In this document: piece by piece, positions 11,404-23,400 of the stretch | How the letters are laid out: the number at the start of each line of letters is the position of its first letter | Position numbering within the stretch: the stretch's first letter is position 1 | From: Atopsyche davidsoni | Taxonomy: Eukaryota > Arthropoda > Insecta > Trichoptera > Hydrobiosidae | NCBI GenBank assembly: GCA_022113835.1 | Contig: JAILWY010000024.1 | Span: forward strand, 183,501 to 247,500 | Direction: 5' to 3' | Length of the DNA: 64,000 bases | Notes under the pieces: model-generated | Told to the model about the DNA's origin: nothing | The model's database searches: none | The model's input: only the letters and a program-made list of their open reading frames with translations | Translations under genes and position numbers: made by a program

Positions 11404-14400
11404 ATGTCTCTGCCGGAACCTCTCGCGAGACTGTTCGCGCACGTCGACGAGAATAAACTCGAGTATATCCGGGTTTTGAGGGAATGCGTGGAGATCGAGT
11501 CGGTTTCCGGCGATGTGAAGCACCGAGCGGAGTGCCAGCGCATGGTGGAGTGGACGTCGAAGAAGTTGAGGGACATGGGAGCCACGGTAGAATTGAAGAA
11601 CATCGGCACGCAGGAATTGGAAGGACAGGTGATCCCACTGCCCGACGTCATCGTCGCGGAGCTCGGAAATGTGAGTTCAATATTTGGAAAATGACAGAAT
11701 TGACGGAAATGAACCACTCGCTCGGGGCAAACGACGTTGCATCACCGGCGCCCGGCGGGTCGTCGAGTCCGGCCGCCTCGCGAGCCGAGCCGTGAAGCTC
11801 CAGCGGATGACGACAAACGATGTGATGACAATTTGTCAAATGAAATGAGTGTTGATTGTTAGTTTTGGCATGTAAATTCACGTTTTACAGGTGTTGAAAG
11901 AACAAAAGCTTAATAGTCGTGCAGCAAAACTGGCTAAGAGCTGTGCATATCAGAATTAATATTGTTGCAATTCATATTTGTTTCAATAACACTCGACTAC
12001 TCTTTTTTTAATACATTTTAGGCTTCAAAATTAAATTTGTCAATTAATTGCACTACTGACTGCGAAACGTATTTGAATATTTTATAAGTTTTTCATGAAT
12101 TATGATTAATTTTGCATTGTTAGAGTGATTTATTGAATTGATTTATTAAGGTGTGTACAGATTAATCAAAGAATTTAAAGTTTGAAAGCCTGCGCTTCTG
12201 CCCAGAGTTTTTGGTTTTCTTCAGTCAGTAGTTGCTACTGTCTATGGACGATGAGTTTAAAACGATATTTGACTGACTAATCTTATGGTCCATATTCACT
12301 GAAAAACCGTGAATCTCAACATCAAGAAGTGCGGAACGATTCGGAATGCTTAATCTAAATATGTGCATACGTCTTTCAGAACAAACTTTTCAAAGAATTT
12401 TATTGTATTTTAATACTATTTAAAATGTCATCTAATCTTTTCTTTTAATTTAAACAATATTACATTTTGCACCTCAAATTCTGACCTGTCAAATTTTGAT
12501 TCAGTATTATTGTTCATATTAAATTTAAAAAATTGGCTATCTTTTATTTTTGTGTGATAAAATCAAATAATTTTGGCCTAGCTTTGACGAAGACCTTATT
12601 TTTGTCCAGAACGATTACGTGCATTGGAATTGATGTTACTTGACATCAAAATCACATATTTTTTTATTGGTGCTGTTAAAAACCACTAAGATGTTGAATT
12701 AGGCACCTTTCATAGACTTTTTTCAATTTATATTAAATAAAAATTACAATCATTGTTACTCGGAGAAAACAGTGCCCATTTGGGGGGGAAGCACAAAAAG
12801 CTAATAAAAAATAATAAATAATAAAAATCTTTTAAATAAGATGTTCAATATTTTTGACCGAAAGTACTCAGAATTCCATTTTGATATATTTGTGATTTTT
12901 AATGTGACTAGTAGAAATAAGAAGTTACATAAATTGCTTGGGGGTGTTAAGGAAGTGCTGCTACTATGTTCTGTCCAGCCTTGTAACTCTGTTAGGAAAC
13001 ATATAATTGCAAACAAATGGGCAGTCTTTATAACAATAAAGTGAATGGACAAAAAGATGACATAAATCATTTAGTAAGAAATCTTACATCCTACAGTGAA
13101 ACTGACATCCCGCTCATTGAGGAATCAGCATAGCAACATTGTTTATTTGCAAATGTGTTTGCTATAACTATCACATGAGAAGTCTGTCTTCTCAGTGCGC
13201 TCACTTTTATCTTTTATTGTTTTATCTCTCATAAAAGTTATATTGATAAGATTGACATAAATTATTTCATCCACGACCGACTTCGTTCAATTTGCAACAA
13301 ATAAACATCAAATATGTTTTTAATATACAGTAATACCCCGCTTTACGTGAGCGATACGTTCCGGAAAAATCGCGTCAAGTGAACCCCGTATATGCAAATC
13401 GCATATATCGGGGTTTACGATTAAACATACATACATAGTCCAAACTTAATACATAAAAATACGAATCATTTGAATCAATCACTTTAATTCTAAGAACACT
13501 TTATGCAGTATTACATGATATTTTTACTGAAAAATACATCTATTGTCTTTTGGGTAGCGTTTCTTTTACGTTCTTGTAAAATACGTTCATAACACCTAAC
13601 GCTGTTTTTAATTGTTAAGAGAAGTCAATAACTACATTATGATCATACACATTCTTAAAATAAGAAATTCGCATAATGCGATGCATTTTAATGCGAAATT
13701 TGAAATTCGCGCTCTAGTGAAACCGCGCATAACGGGGTAGCGTAAAGCGGGGTATTACTGTATATAATATGTATATAAAATATAAATATGGCTTTTAGTA
13801 TATGCCAATAAATGTGATGCAAGTATCGGGTCAACCCACCACCCTTTTGTTAATAGACTAAGATCGAGTGAAAGAAAAGAACGTCTTTTCATTTCTTCAA
13901 CTCACAACACAACACAAAAGGAAACCTCGTGTGCAGCTGATGATCAGCCTGTTATGAAAATCATGTGCAGGTGTGAAGAGAAATAAAACTTTTCATCAGT
14001 TTTGCTAAGAAATTCAATTTAGTTCAATAATACAAAATTAACATTTAAGTAGTGCAGAAACAATTTGATAGCTAATTCAACTCACAATATTATCAAAAAT
14101 AATAAATATTGTAGATACAAAAAACTTCTGTACTCAATAAACTCACAAACACAGTTAAGTAAAACTAAACTAGGTAAGGTAGTCGTAAGTTTGCAGGTAA
14201 AACATTTTATGCTCAGTCTCTTAGCTGCTATTTTTGGTCTCTATCTCTCCACTCTCTATGTCTTAACCATTTTCGTGAAGATGCTAATATTTGCATTATT
14301 TGATGTCCATGGAAACAAATCAACAAAAAATAATATGTGCAGAAACTAGCAGGAATATATCTCCTGCATTGCACCAAAAAACTAGTGTCCATCACATAGT

Positions 14401-17400
14401 GCACCTAAAACTATTGTGTTTCTCGTTACTTTTATGTTGACTTTGTTGTATGCTGGATTGAGGTGAGCGGCTGTGACAACAGCTTGTTTGCTCAAGTGCT
14501 ACCTGGAAGACATTGAACTTGACTTTGTCGACTTTAACAATATCCCAGACTTGGAATACTCATCGTGCTCACAATACCTAGCAAATGATTGTAACTCAGT
14601 AATTTTTTCATAAACAAATGAATGCTAGCATTTAAGCCTAATTATGAGTGTAGCTCTGTGTCATTACATTGTGATTATGTTAATATAAATATAGCTAAAC
14701 AGTTAATCACATAATTTTTTTTTTTTAGTAAAACAACATCTCTTATTCACTATAGCAGAGGCTCCCAACCTTTTTCGGTTTGCAGCTCCATAAATAATCG
14801 GATTTTTTTCACGGCCCCCTTAATACATCAGATTTTTTTCTACATTTTTGACTTACTTGAAAAATTAGAAAACTTTCCTTTTCAAAAGCGATTACCCATT
14901 TAACAGCGAAAAATTAAAAACAGATTTTTACTATTTTCCTTTACTATTAAAATCTCTAATTTCAACTGTTTCGGTAATATCTATATTGAGACTGGACAAC
15001 CACCATGTGGTTAGGTTAGTTGAAAAATAAATTAAACACGAATTTTAAATTTACAGAAAATTTATTGAATGTTCATTGTTTATTAACATTATTAAAAGTA
15101 TTAATGGAATGGATGGGCTTGATGTTCACTACACAACTTCTCAAATTTCGGAATAAAATTGGATATGGCGACCCCCATTTCTTGTTCAATGTTAATTTAG
15201 GATCACTGCTCTATAGAAATATGACCAAGCTTGATATTAATGCCTTTATATAATGAAACAGCTCTCACTGTTTCAGTAAACGTTAATGAGGTAAACAAAG
15301 GTAAGTGTCATAATCCATTTGGTTTGTTAACATTTGATCTATTATATTTTTAATTTATTCCGAAAGGATGAGATCAGAGTTGCTGTACAACGCCCTCTTT
15401 GCCCGTTCTCAGTCATCCTTGCAAACCTTTTAAGGAAAAGTGTATTTACATAGAATGCTTTGTTGTTTAAGGATCCTAAAAAGAAAACAGTGTGCCTTTA
15501 TGGACACTTGGATGTGCAGCCCGCCAGTCTGTCTGACGGTTGGAACACAGAGCCTTTCCAACTTATCGAAAAGGACGGGAAGCTGTTCGGGCGCGGCTCC
15601 ACCGACGACAAGGGGCCTGTGCTGTGCTGGCTGCACGCTATCCAAGGCTATCAGGCCCTGGGCATGGACGTAAGTTGTAATTAACTATTACTCCTGCTAC
15701 ATGCATGTTTTTATTGTTATTTCATTTTGAATATTTTTTGACTTTTTTTTAAAATAAAAAAAATATTTTTTTAAAAATGTTATTTAAGAGACTGTTAGCT
15801 TATCCACATTTTTTAGATTAAACAAATCAGTCTCGCGTGTTTAGTAGATTATTTTTATCAATATTTAAAAACAAATTCAGATACTATCGTTTCAAAGGCG
15901 CTCATGGATTTTTAGCAAATGCCATGGTTATATCTTTATGGATATTTTGCTTTACAATTGTGTAAAAAAACTCTCCAAACACTTCTGAGGGTCGCAAGCC
16001 TTTGGACTCCACTCATCTCAATGTACTGGTCTGTAAATCTTACCATGGGCCCAACTTCAATTAGAGATTTCACTATTTTTGTTATTACACAGCATACACA
16101 ATACACGCCACTGTGCTTTAGACTTTTCAATTCAACAGATAAGTTTAAAATGATAAGTATCTTTTTTTTCAAATCAGTCAGAATGGGAGAACCGTTTGAT
16201 ACCAAATGATAGATTAGAAAAGCCGGTGCCCAAGTGATTGCGAGCAGCAAGTGAGGGCCTTATCAAACGTGACTTTGGCCTCCCTGTACAATGTCGATCA
16301 AAATACTGTACTTTAAGTTTGATACATTATTTTTTAGAGCTTAGAAATTATATCTATCTATATATATAAAACACAAAAGATGTTTGTGTGTCCGTCATAG
16401 GCTTTGAAACCATCCAACCGATGTGCCCGAAACCGGTTTCATTTGAAAGGCAATAATACGAATACGAATAATGGACTGATTTAGTCAATCATCTAACATT
16501 TTTTGAACATTCTCTGGCTGGAATATTGCAGAGCTCTTCTACAGCATTGTTCACTACAATCTTGTGGTGAATAATGCAATTTTTTTTCAATTCTGGTGGA
16601 TAGATCTGACGCCATTCATTATTTTTAAAATCAAAAAACTCTTTGCTACAGCCGAATTTAAACCCAGGACAGCAATAGTGACCTAACCCTTATGACTAAT
16701 TGATAGATCACAAGACGGCTAGATAATAATTTATGGTAATTAATAGTCATCCTTCTGCTGATAAATAATTTTTTGAAAGGTTTGTGTTGCAACTTACTTA
16801 TTTTATTTTATTGATTAAATTAAATTATTACTAATATGATTAGGTACATTAGTTCATACATAGAAGATGATTTAAAGAAACTCTCAAAAAAATATCATCG
16901 TGATTTGTGTGGGGTTTGAACCCACATCCCCTGGCTTACATGTGATAATAGTAATAATATAATAAACCCGTAATGGGTAATAAATACGCATCTGATTGAC
17001 GTTTAATAAAAAAATAGACATATGCAATACGCGAAAATGTCAGTTCCTTTTATGAAATGTCAACTTTTGTATGGGATTTACTTAATTAAATAAACCAAAT
17101 TTGATAATCAATTTTTATACTTTTATTGGTCTAAAATACTTTCAGTATTTTTGCCTTTCAAATGAAACCTGTGTGGGGCACATCGGTTGTATGGTTTCAA
17201 AGCTTATAACGGACAAACAAACATTTTTTGTGTTTTATATATATAGATTATAAGTAATACAAAAAAAAAAAAGAAATATAAAAATCAAATGAGTATTTTC
17301 TAAGTTATCTTAATTTACCCAAATGTTTAATTTCGCGCGAAATGTCGCGAAAAACGCCCGCTCCACGCATAGTTCCGTGCGCAAATCGCCCGCACCCCAA

Positions 17401-20400
17401 GTGTGTGATTAATAATTTGATTGATCGGTTCAAAACTCAAGTTGGTAGGGATAACTTATTATTGAATAAATCAGCAATATCTGTTGCTTATGCAACATAC
17501 TTATACAAATTAACATTCTCAAGAATTTTGATTTTGATTCTCGATTAATTGCCATCAATATTGGAATTTCCAAATTCGTATTTAGATTTTACTGCTTTCT
17601 ATTTTAAGATTTGAATTATCTCTTTTTAATCTTCAGTTATCTTTTAGTTTTCGGCAAAGTTATTTTGGATTCAGTTTTTAATTTTTTTTTTAGTTTTAAT
17701 TTTTTGACTCGTTATTCTGTTTTCAATTGTGTGTGTCTGTCTGTGTGTTGATTGACGTTTAATAAAAAAATAGACATATGCGATTAAATTAAACTTGAAA
17801 ATTGTGGCAAGGCACTTTCATATGCAAACATTTTATGTTTTTTTACAAATTATATTTTCAATGTAGATAATCACCTGCGCGAACCAATAAAGCTCTCCCG
17901 GAGGACTGAGACTGCACTCTTCTTAAATATTTCCGTCTATTCTACCTCTTTAAGTAACTTAAATCGTTACATTTCACCAAAACTGCAACAAGGAAAAGCT
18001 CCTTCATAAAGATACACAAATTTGAAAGTTGCCAAAATGACTATATAAATGTAAGCATTATTGTCTAAAAAGATTACTTGTTTTAAAAATAGCCATGTTT
18101 GCGTGACTTGACACAATTTTCAAACTTTAATTTAATTAATCAAACTACAATGAAATTAAATAAGTAGGTTGCGACACAAACACTTGTTATCTTGCTTTCA
18201 CAAAATAATTTATCAGCAGTAGGATGACTCTAACTGCCTTGTTTTCTAGTGGTTCTTGTTGCTGTCCTGGACTCAAATTAGGCTGGTGCAAAGTTAGTAT
18301 GCGACAGTACCTTGTCGGCGGTAAAAAAACAAAAAGCATTCACAGGCAATTGTTTCAGTGTCTAGGTTGGAGTGTTTCCAGTGGAGTTTGCTTTATCAGA
18401 GAGCTTTTTTCTAGAAGTTTCTCGGATTTTCCTTTCCTTTGAGCCTGGAGACAATTTATGATTTCATTGAAACTGAAAAAAATATTGTTCCACTTGGATT
18501 GAAATTTAGGAGTACAGAACTGAACCTATAATTGATAAAACTAAGTGATAAATATTTTTATAATATATCAGATAACAATGTGGCATTTGTCGGCTATACC
18601 CAGCCGGGACTCTCCAAGTAGCATTCAGATAAAAGTCCGGACTTTGGGCCTTGTTATTCTAAATCCAAAGCCACTTAAATCCTCTACAGTGATTTCCAAA
18701 TTTACATTTAAAATTACTTTTCCTAAAACTTCCCTGATATAGCCCCCAAAGATATCTCGTGCGATATCGCTGAAACCGTTTCCCTGTTGAGTCACGGTTA
18801 ACCACATGCATTCCTATATTTTTAATATCGTAGAATCAGCAATCAAATATACATTTACAAATTGTGTAACCATGTAACTGCATTGTGTGGATTATACAAT
18901 TTCATATTTGTTTGTACTCTAAATAACTAATATATATATTTTTTGAATATTAATATTCTGTTAAATGGTGCTTGCCGATTCTAGAAAGTGCTCTATGGTA
19001 AAAAAAGGTCGGGGACCCCTACCTAAAATATTAAGAATTTCATCCTTGTCATGTTGACTTAACAAATCAATTATTGACATTCTAACACATCATTTTAAGC
19101 AATTACAAAGATGTATTAATTACTACAAATGATAACTTATTGATTGCTGTTGGCTGTCCCTTGATTGTCTCTCCTTTTGTGTAATATCTGAAAGAAGTGC
19201 AGATTTTATTTTAAAATATTAGGACTGTGATCTCAGTGAAGGCTGTGTTAAGACCCTTTTTTTTATTGAGTAGTGTTCAGCTTCACTCAGTGTAAATAAA
19301 AACCTTATAGAGATGGTGACAAGAAAATAAGAAAACCATCGTTTGGATTTAGGCTACAGTTCACTTCATTAAAATATTTCCATCATTGCACTTTTTTTTC
19401 TTTTTAGGTGACTGCCATAAGGCATGCTTAATGCGTCCGCACAGCCTGAACTGAAATTCAAACTAAGATAGTTGCAAGAGTCAATGATATGTTCTAAATA
19501 ATATTTAGCTTGATTTGAAATTTACCCAACTTGTTAGTCAGACAAACCTCGTAAAAATGAGTGATATGACGTGTTATCACGTGTTAGATACCAGTCAACA
19601 TATGGAGCAAAACACTCAAGATAATTTATCACCAAATACATTAATTATATTCCCACTGTTCAAATCAAATCTGAATTGTAATTTGGTTACAAATTATGAC
19701 TCTGGCGATGAATAAATGTTTCAATCACACGCTTTTGAGGTTAAGGAAGGTGACGTTTCTGAAAATCTATTTTCAATTAAAAAAAGTTGTTTTTCATTTA
19801 ACTGATAACTTCTTCATGCATCATAACAAAAGTGACTTTGCATTTATTCGAGAAATGCTCAGGAATGTTTGTAAAGAAATTAAGAGCTTAATTGGCATTG
19901 AAATCTCTGACCGCGGTTCGTTGTAAGATTCGGAGCCCAGTGAGCTGAAACGAGTGGAATTCAGCTTGCAACCCTTTAGAAATGCTCTTCTGAGTCGGCA
20001 CTCTGGACATCCTCTGGCTGGTTACATTTCTATTCTGATAAAAGATGAGTTTGATAACTTCCCTAAAACGTAAGACTGCCACACAAAATAATCATGTAGA
20101 TTGCAATTGCAGCTGTCTCCAACTTGCTGTGTTAGATGCTGATTTTTTTCTCCATCCCTTTCAGATTCCCGTAAACTTAAAGTTTGTCTTTGAAGCCATG
20201 GAAGAGTCAGGGTCGGAAGGACTAGATGAGCTGCTGATGGAAGTGCTCAAGCCAGCAGGCTGGTTCAACAGTGTGGACTATGTGTGCATCTCCGACAACT
20301 ATTGGCTGGGCACCACCAAGCCCTGCATCACGTACGGCCTGCGCGGCATCTGCTATTTTTACGTGGAGGTGCAGTGCGCCGCACAGGATCTACACAGCGG

Positions 20401-23400
20401 TGTCATGGGTGGAACTGTGCACGAGGGTTAGTGGACATCTATTCATTTTTGTTTTATAAAAATAATTTTCATATCAAGTCATCTTCAATCGGCTGTAAAT
20501 GACCATTATTATCCATACAAGCTTATTGTTAGATAGATTGTTCCCACGTTGTTCCATGCTTAAACCATTTACTTAATAAAGTAATAAAATATATCAATAT
20601 GTAATACTCCATGCTTATACTAAATATTATTTGTAGTGACTCAGACTGACGCTTGTTTTAAAAACATACTAAAAGTTAACTTCAATTGCGTCAACCATCT
20701 TACTGAAAACCACTTACACATAAATTACACTTGTGGATAAAAGAACTGTCAATAGGCTGTGATAGTTTCATATGCTTTAACTTTTATGCGTCTTTGCATC
20801 AAGGCATCATTTGCTAGTCATCAAATATTTTAAATAAGATACTGAAAATAGTGATTTTTCCACATGTTTAATTTTATTGGTGACCTTTCACGTTGGCATT
20901 ATCAAACTATCGACGGGGAAAGTTGGCAAATCACCAATAAAATTAAACATGTGGAAAAATCACTAAAGAATTACTTAATATTTTGAATAAAAATACTTGA
21001 GTGATTTTCCACATTTTTGTTTTTATTAGTGACCGGTTTCGCCAACCTTTCACGTTGGCATTATCAAACAGAGTGAGATTTTATATAATACTAAGCAATT
21101 AGGTAAACAATTGTTTGCGAGACTTGCGAAAAATACGGTAAACTCCTTTCTAGATCATGCAGGGTCTCATATTACAATAATATGTCCTTAGCAAAAATTC
21201 TTATCAATAATAAAGATAAGAATGATAAATTCAGTAACAGTGGCATTTATAAACTCAACTGCGATTCCTGCGACGCCACTTACATTGGCCAAACAGGTAG
21301 ATCCTTCAACACAAGGACCAAAGACCACATAAGAGGATGGAAAAAGGGAGATGAGACATCTACCTTCGGCCTCCACCTCTCGGATAATAAGCACGACTTT
21401 AACCAGAACTCCAACCTCAAAATTTTGCATATTAACAATAAAGGCACAAAACTCGATCGCCAAGAGATTTTAGAGATCAATCGCATAAAAGATAACACAC
21501 CGGAGCACCTGCTTAATGACCAGGTTATTTTCAATAAGTCTCCATTATTATTCCCTATTGCTAAATCACATCTTTAAAAAAACATTTACTGTGCATAAAC
21601 CTATTATTTACAGATAAACACACTACAGGACAAACCCAAACTCAGGATAACTGCTGCTACACCCCAAAGCCACTACTTTAATTACCCCATTAACACAAAA
21701 ATTTGCAATTATATAGAATCCTCCACTTGTCAGGCACATTAAAATCACATTAGCCCTTACCACCTGACAATCATTCTCTCTCTTTCCAACAACCTCTCCC
21801 TCTAACAATTGTTTACCTAATTGCTTAGTATTATATAAAATCTCACTCTGTTTGATAATGCCAACGTGAAAGGTTGGCGAAACCGGTCACTAATAAAAAC
21901 AAAAATGTGGAAAATCACTCAAGTATTTTTATTCAAAATATTAAAATGGAATTCCACCAAGTACTCTCTGTCAAAAATATTGAATTTCTTAAAGAATTAC
22001 TTATTTAAAATATTACAATGGAATTCCACAGAGTACTCTAGTTTCTTTTTTTTAAATTTGAAAAATATTATAAGAGTTTAACATTGAGAATTTTTATATA
22101 CCAGGTGTTGTCTTGAGCAAAACTTAGCCACCAACAAAAACTTCAAGATTTCTAATAATGAATACTAAAACAACGAAATATTCAGAGCTTAGCTGTCACG
22201 GAAGTCTCGATCAAAGTCAAGTCCATCATGAGATTCAGTGGCCCGTGCTGTGAGAAGAGTGAAGTCTAGGGGTTCTCAATCCTCAGGGGATGCTTAATCC
22301 TTTTACACAATTTTAATGCTCATATACTCTACATTGACGGATACAATGGTGGGCTAAGATTTTATCAGGGTATCAGGCTCTCTGTCAAAAATATTGATAA
22401 CATAAATATTTATCTGGTAACTAAGCATGTTAGTTATACACTTGAAAATAATTATTCAAATTCTCGTTCAGTTGCAGGATCACGGTAGTCGGAAAGATTA
22501 ACGATAACCTGATTCTCACCTGATTTGATTTTACCCATGCAGTAAATATTTTGCATTATCTTACTGTTTCGGATGTGTACTATTTACTTCAAAACAAATT
22601 ATCAACCCAATTAACCTGTTTAAAAATGCAGATCTATTGGGTATTTAATATATCAACTGATTAAATAAGACTATAGCTTAGTTATACATAAGCAATAGGG
22701 TTTTACATAAATTATAGTTCAACTTAGCTCAGCATTTTTATTGCTTGCTTGTCCGGTATAGATGAGCACGGAGTGGCAGTTCCACTCGATGGGAACTGCG
22801 ACAAGTCAACCACATGTGCTGAGGAGCCAATCTTTCATTGTTCATTATTTTATTGCTAAAATGTATGATCATTATAACCCTAGAGATTATAGTGAATAGG
22901 TGATAGTAATTTTTTTTTATCTAGATAATGTTTTTTAATTATTAAATATATATTTTTTTATTTTGAGTTGTCAAGTTGGATTAAAATGTGAATGAGCAAT
23001 GTTCAGTAATTTCGTTCTAGCTTTGTGAATGTTCTTGTGAAGTATGGATTGAACATGTGCATGAATTACATTATTATCATTAAATTAATATAATTAAATA
23101 TTTATATTAAACAATGCAGCCATGGCCGACCTGGTCTACTTGCTGAACACTCTAGTGGACCGCAATGGGAAGATCCTGGTCACCGACATACTAAAGGATG
23201 TGGCGCCCAACTTCCCTGGGGAGGAGGATCTCTACCAGTCCATCGAGTTTGACACCGAAGCGTACAGGTACCCGCTGTGGCTGGCCTCAGTTTTGTCTAT
23301 TATTATTTTATTAAGGACTCACAAAATTCTAAGCCAAATATACTCTACGTACATTGTCCAATTCATTGCGCCATTTTCACATCTAAGTAGTCAAGCTCCT

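Larger units (their letters stand above)
20964..22003 (+). mobile_element. Endonuclease-only Penelope-like element
   Basis: The element proper is 20978-21989, flanked by the 14-nt direct repeat TAAAGAATTACTTA at 20964-20977 and 21990-22003. Inverted arms of about 141 bp (roughly 20975-21115 and 21804-21944) surround a frame for a GIY-YIG endonuclease. The right end continues about 45 bp beyond the pairing arm to ...ATATTGAATTTC. This is the same end seen in the solo unit at 60205-60357, so the left end looks truncated. Reverse transcriptase is absent. Penelope-like retroelements carry RT followed by a GIY-YIG endonuclease and have terminal repeats in direct or inverted orientation, so this is best read as a 5'-truncated PLE. 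It lies in dipeptidase intron 3. Confidence 0.8.

Noticed and set aside
18985..19025. hAT-like end (GGTCGGGGACCCC) in dipeptidase intron 2
   Set aside because: No matching second end or 8-bp duplication was found. Pairing it with the hAT end at 14756 would enclose a dipeptidase exon.
22776..22799. Small perfect hairpin (GCAGTTCC/GGAACTGC), considered as a microRNA
   Set aside because: The 8-bp stem is far too short for a pre-miRNA and flanking sequence does not extend the pairing.
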